A DNA stretch of 64,000 nucleotides from Hirundichthys speculiger (GCA_018398805.1 JAGFBZ010000854.1:434001-498000), one strand, 5' to 3'. Counted from the first letter of the stretch, positions 54,601 to 64,000 are shown. Notes: generated by a model not told the origin, from the sequence alone. Numbers and translations: made by a program.

Positions 54601-56503
54601 TTCTGGTCATCCAGGTCATGGATGACCCAACCCTAACTCTTCTTCAGTTGTCTCCATGATTGTTGGGAATTCCAGCTTTCTTTGGAGAAGGTCTCTCATG
54701 CTGGTGCTCCTAAACCTGACGACTCAGAAACAGAAGACAGCGTAGATTCCTGGATCCAGAGCTGTGCATCATCAAACCATCTTTAGCAGCATTGCTGAGT
54801 ATTTCTGACACTGGTGTCTGGAACGGTTCTAGAGTGGAGCAGAGATCTGAGTTCAGCAGCGGTTCAGACCAGGAACAGTGAGCTGGGTCTGGGTCTGGAT
54901 CCCAGCAGCACCAGGATGTTCTGCTGGAGGAGCTCAGCGCTCTGAGTGGAGCATAAAGAGGCTCAAACTAGTGCGGTGGAGCCGGTCCATTTAAATCCTG
55001 GAAAACAAACCGTACAAGCTGAAGATCTGGCCAGAACCAGAGTAGTACGATCATGTTTACTGGTCCCAGTTCAGAGCCGAGAGGCCGAATCTTAGACCCA
55101 GAAGAGACGACTGATGTGAACAAACTATTACAGCTATTATCACTTGAAGAAGGCTGTTCCAGAACCCCGATTGATCCTCTCCTGGTCCCCAATAAGGTCC
55201 TTTTCACATCCATGACTAGTCATGTGTCAAACTGGAGGCCCGTGACCACATCTGGCTCATGGACCACATCTGGCCCCTGGACCACATCTGGTCCGTGACC
55301 ACTTCTGGCCCCTGGACCACATCTGGTCCGTGACCACTTCTGGCCCCTGGACCACATCTGGCCCGTCACTTCTTCAAGTCTCCAAAAATATTACAGTAAT
55401 AATTCTAGAGACGTATATGGGGCGAACTACCTGTCCCACAATGCATCAAAGTTGTTTTAACCTTCCCATGATGCTCCAGATCTGCCCACTGGATGTTCTC
55501 TGTCTCCCAGATGTGTTAGGATGTTCTCTTAGTCTTCCAGATGTGTCAGGATGTTCTCTAAGTTTTCCTGATGTCAGGATGTTCTCTTAGCTTTCCAGAT
55601 GTGCTGGAATGTTCTCTTAGCCTTCCAGATGTGTTAGAGTGTTCTCTGTTTTCCAGATGTGCTGGGATGTTCTCTCTGTTAGTCTTCCAGATGTGTCAGG
55701 ATGTTCTCTGTCTTCCAGATGTGTCAGGATGTTCTCTCTGTCAGTCTTCCAGATGTGTCAGGATGTTCTTAGTCTTCCAGATGTGTCAGGATGTTCTCTC
55801 TGTCAGTCTTCCAGATGTGTCAGGATGTTCTTAGTCTTCCAGATGTGTCAGGATGTTCTCTCTGTCAGTCTTCCAGATGTGTCATGATGTTCTTAGTCTT
55901 CCAGATGTGTCAGGATGTTCTCTTAGTCTTCCAGATGTGTCAGAATGTTCTCTTAGTCTTCCAGATGTGTCAGGATGTTCTCTCTGTCAGTCTTCCAGAT
56001 GTTTGGGTGAATGAGAGCGACCGACTGCAGCTGAAGACCAAAGTGGTTCATCTGTCCAAACTGCCCACAGATACAGCTGTGCTGCTGGACCCAAACATCT
56101 GCAGGTGAACATTTCTGTTAATAATTGAGTTTGGTGAAGGCCATCGTCTGGACCAGTAGACCTGTTTCAGTCTGGTCTGGTGTTCTTCAGTCCAGGTCAT
56201 GGAGGTCTGCTGTCCTTCATGTTACAGATGTTCCTCTGCTCTGAGACACCAGATCGTTATTATCTATTAATAAAACTGATCCGACAGCGCAGCAGAACTC
56301 CAGGACCTGGACTAGACTGGTCTGGGATCAGCAGACCTGCTGCTGTGATGGTTTTAGTTGACGGCTGCGTCGCCATGGTAACATATAAACCAGCCCATAC
56401 CTGGAGCCTGCTGGTCTCCAGCTGTGGTCTGCTGGACTGAACAATCACATTCAACAGTGTTTTTGATCTCAGGTCTGTTTCCTCCAACAGGATGTTCTTC
56501 TGA
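48240..56503 (+). CDS. aebp2: AE-binding protein 2 (aebp2), eight coding exons
   Basis: AEBP2 is a nuclear zinc-finger cofactor that, with JARID2, stimulates PRC2 (EZH2) methylation of H3K27 and aids its targeting. The exons are 48240-48670, 50870-51077, 52377-52484, 52561-52747, 54257-54381, 54464-54531, 55991-56104 and 56491-56503, all GT-AG with agreeing phases. The order is: a Pro/Gly/acidic N-terminus; zinc finger 1 (CWDQC...H...H); finger 2 (CLWKGC...H...H); finger 3 (CVVGGC...H...H); the basic [14 protein letters not shown] segment; [20 protein letters not shown]; and [20 protein letters not shown]. It ends LDPNICRMFF, shorter than the longest mammalian form as I remember it. Identity is strong and continuous. 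Confidence 0.94.
49010..49580. repeat. 21-bp minisatellite, unit TCCCAGTTGGGTCTAGGCTG + G
   Basis: About 12 compact copies are followed by looser units that include ATCTATGCAGTCGGGTC. Confidence 0.9.
50684..50800. repeat. 28-bp minisatellite, inverted orientation
   Basis: About four copies of AACTGCAGCCTCTAGTGATC + AGTAGAGG, related to the 23450 and 44980 arrays. Confidence 0.88.
50870..51077 (+). CDS. aebp2: aebp2 exon 2 (zinc finger 1)
   Basis: It reads [20 protein letters not shown] and [20 protein letters not shown], then [16 protein letters not shown]-x4-C and H-x4-H of finger 1 are intact. Confidence 0.95.
51078..52376 (+). other. aebp2 intron 2
   Basis: GGTTTAGGTTTA units at 51716-51905 and GGGGTTAGGGATT units at 52020-52330 occupy much of it; TTAGGG trios lie near 51400-51450. 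Confidence 0.65.
52020..52330. repeat. GGGGTTAGGGATT degenerate array
   Basis: Mixed 7- and 13-base units of TTAGGG character run nearly to the next exon's acceptor. Confidence 0.9.
52377..52484 (+). CDS. aebp2: aebp2 exon 3 (zinc finger 2)
   Basis: It reads [20 protein letters not shown] and [16 protein letters not shown]; the finger and the TGEKPF-like linker are intact. Confidence 0.96.
52561..52747 (+). CDS. aebp2: aebp2 exon 4 (zinc finger 3, basic region)
   Basis: It reads [20 protein letters not shown] and PAHFSSQ, then [20 protein letters not shown] and RSL. The donor c/gtatgt is inside what would otherwise be a read-through RM stop. Confidence 0.95.
52748..54256 (+). other. aebp2 intron 4, mostly minisatellite
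   Basis: The 21-bp array occupies 52866-54025. The last 230 bp before the acceptor are unique. Confidence 0.7.
52866..54025. repeat. 21-bp minisatellite, unit CGTAGTTTTACAGGATAAAG + A
   Basis: About 54 copies show GATAAAGA/GATCAAGT and TTTTACAGG/TTTTTCAGG variants. A larger block (about 52985-53290) is repeated at about 53610-53930, showing segmental duplication within the array. Confidence 0.95.
54257..54381 (+). CDS. aebp2: aebp2 exon 5
   Basis: With the preceding C it reads [20 protein letters not shown] and [20 protein letters not shown], then SR. Confidence 0.96.
54464..54531 (+). CDS. aebp2: aebp2 exon 6
   Basis: It reads [20 protein letters not shown] and ED; ends two bases into the Ile codon. 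Confidence 0.95.
54532..55990 (+). other. aebp2 intron 6
   Basis: A CTGGACCACATCTGGCCC tandem lies at 55250-55370 and the acceptor-like array at 55490-55990; the first 700 bp are unique-looking. Confidence 0.6.
55490..55990. repeat. Minisatellite containing copies of the aebp2 exon 7 acceptor
   Basis: Units of about 30 bp, grouped into 62-bp pairs, carry TCTTCCAGATGTGTCAGGAT. Three copies include the full CTCTCTGTCAGTCTTCCAGA of the true exon border, with AG at 55744, 55806 and 55868. Confidence 0.92.
55991..56104 (+). CDS. aebp2: aebp2 exon 7
   Basis: It reads [20 protein letters not shown] and [18 protein letters not shown]. The acceptor is ctgtcag at 55990, not the nearer ttccag at about 55998, because only the former restores ILPDVW. 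Confidence 0.93.
56105..56490 (+). other. aebp2 last intron, nothing recognised
   Basis: 386 bp without repeats or supported exon. Confidence 0.5.
56491..56503 (+). CDS. aebp2: aebp2 terminal coding exon
   Basis: After cctccaacag the frame completes Arg and adds MFF before TGA. The long downstream UTR supports it as the last exon. Confidence 0.65.
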
Positions 56504-57260
56504 CCTTCTGCTTACCAAGAGGAGCCCTCCACCTCTGGACCTCCTCCTGGACCTCCAAACCTTCTTAACTGTCTGAGGCTCCTCCTCTGCTGCCTGAGGC
56601 CCCGCCTCTCTTTCTGAGGCTCCTCCCCTCTGTCTGAGGCCCCTCCTCTCTGTCTGAGGCTCCTCCTCTGCTGCCTGAGGCCCCGCCTCTCTTTCTGAGG
56701 CCCCTCCTCTCTTTCTGAGGCCCCCTCCTCTCCTGCCTGAGGCCCTACTCTTTCTGAGGCTCCTCCTCTCCTGTCTGAGGCTCCTCCTCTCCTGTATGAG
56801 GCCCCTCCTCTCTGTCTGAGGCTCCTCCTCTGCTGCCTGAGGCCCCGCCTCTCTTTCTGAGGCCCCTCCTCTCTTTCTGAGGCCCCCTCCTCTCCTGCCT
56901 GAGGCCCTACTCTTTCTGAGGCCCCTCCTCTCTGTCTGAGGCCCCTCCTCTCTTTCTGAGGCCCCCTCCTCTCCTGCCTGAGGCCCTACTCTTTCTGAGG
57001 CTCCTCCTCTCTGTCTGAGGCTCCTCCTCTCCTGTATGAGGCTCCTCCTCTCTGTCTGAGGCCCCTCCTCTCCTGTGTTTGCTCTGTTAGTGTACTGAGT
57101 TTCTGTAGATCAGACATTTTAGATGAACGAGTAGAAAGGTGACCTGTAAATACTCAGATGTGTAATATATTTTTATACTGTTGTAGATAGAAACACTTTT
57201 AAATAGATGTTTGACTGGTGTTGGTCATGTGGTCTGATGTCATTAAACGTTTCCAACATC
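56504..57260 (+). other. aebp2 3'UTR with 20-bp minisatellite
   Basis: Units of TCTGAGGCCCCTCCTCTCTG fill about 56560-57075. The following AT-rich text with TGTAATATATTTTTATACTG looks like genuine UTR, ending at ATTAAA (57242-57247). Confidence 0.6.
57242..57247 (+). terminator. Poly(A) signal ATTAAA for aebp2
   Basis: The common variant hexamer, at the end of the AT-rich UTR stretch. Confidence 0.55.
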
Positions 57261-58075
57261 CTCCTGTCCTGGACCGTCATCATTCTCATCCACACTCATT
57301 GGGGGCAAATGTGGGTTTCAAGGTCCAGCTCAGGTGAGACCTCCAGCTCAGGTGAGACCAGGAATGGAACCAGCAGCCTTCTGATTAGCTGACGTCTCTG
57401 CAGCTGCAGCAGCTGCTTCTCATCATCAGCAAGTTGGCAGACCTCGAGAAAAGGAGATATTTGCTGGTCTGGAGCTTTCAGGTGTGTGCTAACACAATGA
57501 TAGCTGGGAAAGACATTAGCAGTGGTCCTAGAGAAGCAGCAGCTGCTGCAGCAGATCAGTTGTGGGATCTTCTAGAACATTTCCATCAATGTGGAACATT
57601 AATCTCCAGAGATGGAGACGCTTCTGTATCCAGAACAAGTGCACAGACCACCTGGAGCCACCACCTGCAGGAACCACCTGCAGCCCCCAACTTGAGTGTC
57701 CAGATTAGATCATTTTATTTCTCTATCTTCAGCTGCAGCCTCGTGAACCAGAACACTGAAGATCTTCACTGAAGAAGCTTCAGATGGGTCATGAACTATT
57801 GGGAATTAATGACAGTTTTAATATTTGTCATTTTAATTTGATACGACTCTGGGTTTTTTTACTATCTTCTGCTGTAACATTGTGAATTTAATAACGAGAC
57901 TGAGAACTGAGGTGAACAGGTTTTTCCTCCTGGGCCTCCGTAGATGTAGTTTCTGCTGTGATTGCCGTCTCCGTCCACTAGGAGGAGCTTCTGAGCTGTT
58001 AACCGCTGGATAAAACAACCCCCGAAGAAGAAGCAGCATCATCGCAGCCGCAGAAGAAGAAGAAGGAGCAGGAGG
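57261..58075 (+). promoter_or_regulatory. Intergenic and ndufa5 upstream region
   Basis: A small CAGCTCAGGTGAGACC duplication lies near 57328-57360. The last 120 bp hold purine-rich GAAGAAGAAG text and the start of a CpG-richer zone that continues past 58300, consistent with a housekeeping promoter. Confidence 0.35.
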
Positions 58076-58096
58076 ATGTCGGGACTGTTGAAGAAG
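58076..58096 (+). CDS. ndufa5: ndufa5 exon 1
   Basis: ATG after aggagg; reads MSGLLKK to a gttggt donor. Start chosen by match to the family's short MAGVLKK opening. Confidence 0.92.
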
Positions 58097-61000
58097 GTTG
58101 GTAGAGGTCATCACTAATAACCACGACTAACCGGTACTAACCAGTATTCACCGGTATTAACCAGTATTCACCGGTACCGAGCAGCTCCGACTGTCACTAA
58201 CCAACCGGAGCCGGTAGAGCGTAGTCGGGAGCGGTCCTGGTCCCGGTTCTGAGGTGACAGCGGTTCATCGTCGGTGTTTCACACCTGAGTCACGTGAGTG
58301 ACGCGCGTCTACTGGAAGATACCGTCAGGTTTTATTCGTGAAACGGAGCCGTTAGATCCAGTTTGGACCAGAACCTGGTTCCCAGTTTTGCTTCACGGTG
58401 GCCTCTGCTGGAAGATCCTGGTCACGTGATCAATAACAGACCTGATCAAGCAGGTTGATTAGAACACCAGATTACATGATGACAGTTGTGATAAATAACC
58501 AGATGTTTGTGTTTCATCTGGTGTCCTCACCAAAGTTGATCTTCTGCCTAGGAACGACGCTGAAGTTAGCATCCGATTCGCCATCCTCCTATTCAGCAAG
58601 CTCCAGGTCAAAAACTACTATACCTAGACTGCTCAAATCTGGACTAAATTAATCTATAGACCCTGAAGAATCATTATAACACAGTGTCTGATCTGTGAAA
58701 CATTTATTCGATTTGTGAAAATGTAATAAAGACGGACTTCGCCGGTTTTTTTTAGCATAAATATCACATTAGACCTGGTCCACATCAAAAACCACTATAC
58801 CTAGACTTCTCAAATCTGGACTAAATTAATCTATAGACCCTGAAGAATCATTATAAAACAATGTCTGATCTGTGAAACCTTTATTCGATTTGTGAAAATG
58901 TAATAAAGACGGACTTCACCGCCAGCCTCCGATTCAGCACTTAAAGAGAAGGGGAGATGAAAACAGCGTCCAGCTTCCGATTCGCCATCCTGCTATTCAG
59001 CAGGCTCCAGGTCAAAAACTACTATACCTAGACTGCTCAAATCTGGACTAAATTAATCTATAGACCCTGGAGAATCATTATAACACAGTGTCTGATCTGT
59101 GAAACCTTTTTTCTATTTGTGAAAATGCAATAAAGGCACATTTCACTTTTTTTTCAGTATGTAGACCACATTAGTCCAGGTCCACACCAAAAACCACGAT
59201 ACCTAGGCATCTCAAATGTGGACTAGATTATCCTAAAGAGGCTAAACATTCATTATAACACAGTTTCTGATCTGTGAAACCTTTTTTCTATTTGTGAAAG
59301 CCCCATAAAGCCTGTAGCGTACTGGATTATCCAAAAGAGGCTAGATATTCATTATATCACACGTTAGCAGTTAACACACATTTTATTATTATTATTGTCC
59401 ATAAAGAGGGTGAGCGTTGATCGTTTCACATTGTGTTGATTGGTTGAATTAAAAGTAAATTATTTTTTATAATTTTATATTTTTTATATTCTTTATAAGT
59501 TTTATATTTTTTATAAATCAACCTTGGTTGATTTAAACGTGCCGCCTTTTATTTCAGTCACTGTCACTGCTTCGTGATTGGTTTATTTTGAGTTGCGCTT
59601 GGTTGAAGTTCGAAGTTGAAGGAGTTTTTTTACACTATTGCACAGAGATTGTACCTGAGATTGCGCATCTCAGGTGCTCCGAGCGCAAGTAGCGGACCAG
59701 CGCACAGAGAGACATGCGCACAATTCAAGAAACTGTGATCAAAAACAAGATCAGAAACTGTGTTATAATGAATGTTTAGCCTCTTTAGGATAATCCAGTC
59801 CACATTTGAGAAGCCTAGATATCGTGGTTTTTGGTGTGGACCTGGACTAATGTGGTCTACATACTGAAAAAAAAAGTGAAATGTGCCTTTATTGCATTTT
59901 TCACAAATAGAAAAAAGGTTTCACAGATCAGACACTGTGTTATAATGATTCTCCAGGGTCTATAGATTAATTTAGTCCAGATTTGAGCAGTCTAGGTATA
60001 GTAGTTTTTGACCTGGAGCCTGCTGAATAGCAGGATGGCGAATCGGAAGCTGGACGCTGTTTTCATCTCCCCTTCTCTTTAAGTGCTGAATCGGAGGCTG
60101 GCGGTGAAGTCCGTCTTTATTACATTTTCACAAATCGAATAAATGTTTCACAGATCAGACACTGTGTTATAATGATTCTTCAGGGTCTGTAGATTAATTT
60201 AGTCCAGATTTGAGAAGTCTAGGTATAGTAGTTTTTGACCTGGAGCCTGCTGAATAGGAGGATGGCGAATCGGAGGCTGGCGAATCGGATGCTAACTTCA
60301 GCGTCGTTGCCTAGGACATGTAGAACATGGAGAACCACTAGGACCAGCAGAACCAGGAGAACCAGTAGCAGCAGTTGATTTAAACAACCAGATTTGTGAT
60401 AAAAGAGTTTGATCAGAATTAAAGTAAAGGTGTAGAAGATGGTGGTGAGACCTGAGATGTTGTTGGTTCAGAGACTGTGGACCTGAGGAGAAGACAGGAG
60501 GTAGCAGAGGTTGGAGATGTTGGGGTTAGAAGGTGGTGGAGATGATGGTGGAGATGTTGGGGTTAGAAGGCGGAGGAGACGATGGAGATGTTGGGGTTAG
60601 AAGGCAGTGGAGATGTTGGGGTTAGAAGGTGGTGGAGATATTGGGGTTAGAAGGTGGTGGAGATGATGGTGGAGATGTTGGGGTTAGAAGGCGGAGGAGA
60701 CGATGGAGATGTTGGGGTTAGAAGGCAGTGGTGATATTGGGGTTAGAAGGCGGTGGAGATATTGGGGTTAGAAGGCGGTGGAGATGTGGGGTTAGAAGGT
60801 GGTGGAGATGTTGGGGTTAGAAGGTGGTGGAGATGTTGGGGTTAGAAGGTGGTGGAGATGTTGGGGTTAGAAGGTGGTGGAGATGTTGGGGTTAGAAGGT
60901 GGTGGAGATGTTGGTCCTGTGGTTCAGTTGTTTAGTCTGAACACAGCAGAGACAACTTTGTTTCTTGTAAAAAGTTTATTCTCTGAAGTTTTGAATTAGA

Positions 61001-63398
61001 ACATTTAATGATGGTCGTCAGAACTGAAGTTAAATTAATTTTTACTCAAAAGCAAAAATAATCATTTGATTAGAAATAGTTTAGTAACACTTTCTGAGGA
61101 GATAAATAATTGACTTTATTATTAATAAGTAATTTAATGTAGAAAATATTACAATAATTAAAAGGAAATGCAGTAACTGTTTCAAAGAGTAAAAAACATC
61201 TATGTATAAAAAATAAGATAAAGATTTATTGTGAAAAATTGTGGTGATTTGATTCAATTCTAATTTTACTAGAATTAAATAATTTGAGATTATTATTATT
61301 ATTTTAATATAGCAAGAATAAAGTTGTTTATGAGCAGTTTTCTGGATTAATTAGTGAAGTAAATGTCAGAATTGAATGAGTAAATATTCAGTCTGGAACA
61401 TAAACTCATCAGTCCTGGTTCTCCTTTCAGACCACCGGCCTGGTGGGCCTGGCTGTCTCCCAGAACCCTCACGAGGTGAGTTCAGACTCCTGAACACTGA
61501 TGACATCTGGAGCACATCTGGACTGGTCCAGGGTGTCTGAACCAAAGACAGACCTCCAACCACATCCACATCTACACAGACCACATTCAGAGCCGCTTTC
61601 ACATCTGGTTTCAGTCTGAGCTTCAGTCCAGCCTGATCCTCAGAGCTTCAGTCCAGTCTGATCCTCAGTCCAGTCTGATCCTCAGTGTGAGCTTCAGTCC
61701 AGTCTGATCCTCAGTGTGAGCTTCAGTCAGTCTGATCCTCAGTTTGATCTTCAGTCCAGTCTGATCATCAGTCTGAGCTTCAGTCCAGTCTGAGCAGTCC
61801 CCTTGCTTTAACAGGAGGTCAGATGGTTTTTACTACAACCACTGAGATGAAGCTTCAGAGAGCTCCCAGCCTCCACTCTGGCTGGTCTCCATCAGTTCTG
61901 TGGTGTAGTTACCAACAGGACACTGGGGTTAGACCTGATTCTGAACCTGTTCTGGTCTCTCCAGCGTCTCAGGATCCTCTACTCCAAGATCTTGGCCTCA
62001 CTGCAGACGATGCCGCAGGATGCTGCTTACAGGAAGTACACGGAGCAGCTGGTCAACGAGCGCTTCAACCACGTGAAGACGGTGGGTGGTGGTGGTGGTG
62101 GAGGGTCGGGGGTGGAGGGTTGAGGTGGAGGCTGGGTCTGATCTCAGGTTATTTTTTCAGGAACCAGATGTGGAGAAGCTGGAGAAGAAGATCAACTGTG
62201 GACAGATAGAAGAAGTTATCTTCCAGGTGGGTTCTGGACACGGATCAGAGGAGGTTCTGAACACGGATCAGAGGAGGTTCTGTTGAATTCAAAAACACTT
62301 TATTTATCCCTGAAGGTAAATCAATAGTTCCAGAACCTGTCCTGATCCAAGTCTCCTCAGTGATTCTAGAAGGTTCCAGCTGTGTTCAGGAAGGATCTCC
62401 TGTAGATCCGTAGACCCTCTTGAACCTGTGTTGGGTAGAGGATGTTCAGGGTCGTCCATGATGGTCTTCATGTGAAGCTCCTCCTCTGCTCCACCAGCTG
62501 GTTCAGGTTCTTTAACACTAGAACCTCCTGGAAGAGCTGCAGCATCTCAGACCATCAGGTGGAAAGTTGAGATCAGATCTCTCAGTTCTGTTTATTGGTT
62601 TTAAATTCATCACTGATGTGCTCTGAAGGTGAAACAGTTTTTTCCAGATATAAAAACACATGAATCAGAGTATAAGAACATGAAACGGGTCCATCAGGTC
62701 CAGCTGGAGCAGAAGCTCCACCAACCAGACTGTTGGTCTGAGGACTCCAGCTGAGGAGCCATGGAGACCTGAGGACCAGGCTTCTTCAGCTGTTGTCCCC
62801 TGATCTGATCTTGGATGGATGAAAACATCAGAACTCATCAGAAACCAGAGTCTCAGCTTATCAAGTCTGTTTAATCAACAGAAGAACATTAAATATGTCA
62901 AACATATGTTTAAAAGTGGGTCCATCTGAGCATTAATGTGGTGAAGTATTTATATTTATGTCCCTCCTTATTGACAGCAGCTCTGTTCATGATCAAACGA
63001 TGACGTTTACTTCATAGTTACAATTAAAAACTATTAACACATTCATGAACACTGAAACATGAAACTGGTCTGCTCTCACTGTCCATCAGGGAGGTCTTCA
63101 TTCACTGCTGATGGGGCAGCTGTCAATCAAACAGTGACCACGCCCCTAATTATCCCCAAATGAGCGTTTGAATATTTTAGTTCAGGCTCATAATTTCATG
63201 GACTTCAGCTGTCTTTAATGCTTCTTCATTTTTGCTTTAGCATATTACTGACCCACCAGAAGTTGTCTCTAACTGGTTCTGGTTCTGGTTCTGCAGGCCG
63301 AGTGTGAGCTGGGTCTGTCCAGGAAGATGTCTGAGTGGAAACCGTGGGAGCCACTGGTGGAGGAGCCCCCCCCAAACCAGTGGAAGTGGCCCATCTGA
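58076..63398 (+). CDS. ndufa5: NADH:ubiquinone oxidoreductase subunit A5 (ndufa5), five exons, complete
   Basis: ndufa5 is an accessory subunit of mitochondrial complex I, located in the matrix arm (Q module). Exons are 58076-58096, 61431-61475, 61965-62081, 62161-62226 and 63297-63398. They sum to 351 bp, so the protein has 116 residues, the usual length. It reads [80 protein letters not shown] and [20 protein letters not shown], and ends QWKWPI. All borders are GT-AG, with phase 0 throughout. No classical presequence is cleaved in this family. AATAAA follows 20 bp after the stop. Confidence 0.96.
58553..60308. mobile_element. Foldback element with long inverted arms
   Basis: The left arm begins AACGACGCTGAAGTTAGCAT and the right end is its reverse complement; GCCTAGG flanks both sides (58546-58552 and 60309-60315). 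The arms (about 58553-59300 and 59735-60308) are themselves made of 2-4 diverged copies of a roughly 200-bp unit containing CTGATCTGTGAAAC and GATTTGTGAAAATG. The left arm carries one extra unit. The middle (about 59300-59735) is AT-rich and unrelated. No ORF. Confidence 0.85.
60500..60915. repeat. 25-bp minisatellite, unit GTTAGAAGGTGGTGGAGATG + TTGGG
   Basis: About 16 copies, some lacking or extending the GATGGTGGA part. Confidence 0.93.
61431..61475 (+). CDS. ndufa5: ndufa5 exon 2
   Basis: Reads [15 protein letters not shown]. Confidence 0.96.
61476..61964 (+). other. ndufa5 intron 2 with 24-bp tandem
   Basis: CTTCAGTCCAGTCTGATCCT + CAGT repeats about seven times at 61611-61800. Confidence 0.85.
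61965..62081 (+). CDS. ndufa5: ndufa5 exon 3
   Basis: Reads [20 protein letters not shown] and [19 protein letters not shown]. Confidence 0.96.
62161..62226 (+). CDS. ndufa5: ndufa5 exon 4
   Basis: Reads [20 protein letters not shown] and FQ. Confidence 0.96.
62227..63296 (+). other. ndufa5 intron 4
   Basis: A retroposon-tail-like stretch AAAAACACTTTATTTATCCC lies at 62290-62330. Nothing else recognised. Confidence 0.5.
63297..63398 (+). CDS. ndufa5: ndufa5 exon 5
   Basis: Reads [20 protein letters not shown] and [13 protein letters not shown], then TGA. Confidence 0.97.
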   Translation, partial: AECELGLSRKMSEWKPWEPLVEEPPPNQWKWPI

Positions 63399-63417
63399 GT
63401 CTGTTCTTTTCATCGTC

Positions 63418-63423
63418 AATAAA
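63418..63423 (+). terminator. Poly(A) signal AATAAA for ndufa5
   Basis: Twenty bases after the stop; a second AATAAA follows at about 63432. Confidence 0.75.
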
Positions 63424-63508
63424 ACTCTGAAATAAATGAATTCTGGTTGTTTTCTTCATGTTAATCCCACCGAGCAGTCACATGACCACCTCCTGTAGCT
63501 CCTCCTCC

Positions 63509-63635
63509 TCAGACACTGGGCTCCACCCCCCCGCTGGTGGCTCTCTGCAGCAGCTGGAGCATGATGGGATAAATGGGGGCGAACTCCTTTCCCTGACGGG
63601 CCCGGACCGACTGGACGTAGGCCTCCAGAGCGCCC
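63509..63635 (-). CDS. Probable last coding exon of an unrecognised minus-strand gene
   Basis: On the minus strand ctcag precedes 127 bp that read [35 protein letters not shown] and GVEPSV to a TGA. The composition is protein-like, with an amphipathic helix, and no repeats. I could not name the protein. It would be convergent with ndufa5, the two stops 110 bp apart. No clear poly(A) signal was found on this strand. Confidence 0.5.
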
Positions 63636-64000
63636 CTGAGTGGACAAGACAGGCATGACGGGTCAGAACAGAACACTGCAACAGCTGGACCGGACTGGAC
63701 CGGACCGCCAAACAGGGTTTACCAGATCAGAGTCTAAACATTATCACTGGGTCACAGAAGGATTCGGTTCTTCAGCAGACATGGGTCTGCAGGATCTGCA
63801 GCAGGAACACGTGACAGCTGTAAGGCAGCAGCTGATGGAAAAGAGGTTTCCCATCCACAGGATCCAACCTTCAACCATGAACACCTGGACACCCAGGAGC
63901 CTCATTCAGGACTTCCTCCATAAACCAGGACTCCCCATAAACCAGTTCTTCAGATCATCTAATCCTGCTAAAATGCTTCAACCCAGAGTCTATGACAATG
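63636..64000. other. Right edge, nothing recognised
   Basis: Probably an intron of the minus-strand gene; no exon, repeat or element could be supported. Confidence 0.35.

Larger units (their letters stand above)
58097..61430 (+). other. ndufa5 intron 1
   Basis: Holds the foldback element (58553-60308) and a 25-bp minisatellite (60500-60915). About 61000-61400 is AT-rich without features. Confidence 0.65.

Noticed and set aside
55571..56108. Repeat ORFs (SLPDVSGCS type) fused to aebp2 exon 7
   Set aside because: They read through the decoy-acceptor array; the true acceptor at 55990 restores the conserved ILPDVW sequence.

Overview
The window reads as nuclear DNA of a teleost fish. It holds split genes with GT-AG introns whose exons translate into vertebrate proteins, fish-type transposon debris, AATAAA/ATTAAA signals, and a very heavy load of minisatellites. 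By my own boundaries the tandem arrays add up to roughly 15 kb of the 64 kb. All gene names come from reading translated exons against remembered vertebrate proteins; no search was run.

Positions 1-5.4 kb (minus strand): a Penelope-like retroelement running off the left edge. It has a proline-rich ORF, an ORF with a full set of SGNH/GDSL-hydrolase motifs, and a reverse transcriptase ORF broken by one frameshift. A 1,358-bp DNA transposon with 8-bp target duplications and a THAP-like fragment is inserted in its 5' region. Positions 5.4-6.3 kb hold SINE-like pieces and TTAGGG-like repeats.

Positions 6.3-42.4 kb (plus): plekha5, a PH-domain adaptor. About 28 exons are visible; the 5' part with the WW domains lies outside or is lost. 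The exons give the end of the WW-linked region, the PH domain, a fish-style 9-residue repeat block, the conserved middle region, coiled coils and the C-terminus. Two exons carry apparent frame-breaking indels. Many introns are mostly minisatellite.

Positions 42.4-47.6 kb: intergenic. A decayed Tc1-like copy is interrupted by a MITE-like element, then come a LINE reverse transcriptase fragment and a 2.3-kb array of a 28-bp unit. That unit also occurs in plekha5 and aebp2 introns. An orphan exon-like ORF with an ITIM-like motif sits at 47.6 kb.

Positions 48.2-57.3 kb (plus): aebp2, the PRC2 cofactor, in eight coding exons with three zinc fingers. One intron array appears to be built from copies of the downstream exon's own splice acceptor.

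Positions 58.1-63.4 kb (plus): ndufa5, a complex I subunit, complete in five exons (116 residues). A 1.76-kb foldback element lies in its first intron. A probable terminal exon of an unrecognised minus-strand gene lies just beyond it at 63.5-63.6 kb. plekha5 and aebp2 are also neighbours on human 12p12; ndufa5 is on human 7q31. The three main genes do not form one pathway: junction/cytoskeletal adaptor, chromatin repression and mitochondrial respiration.
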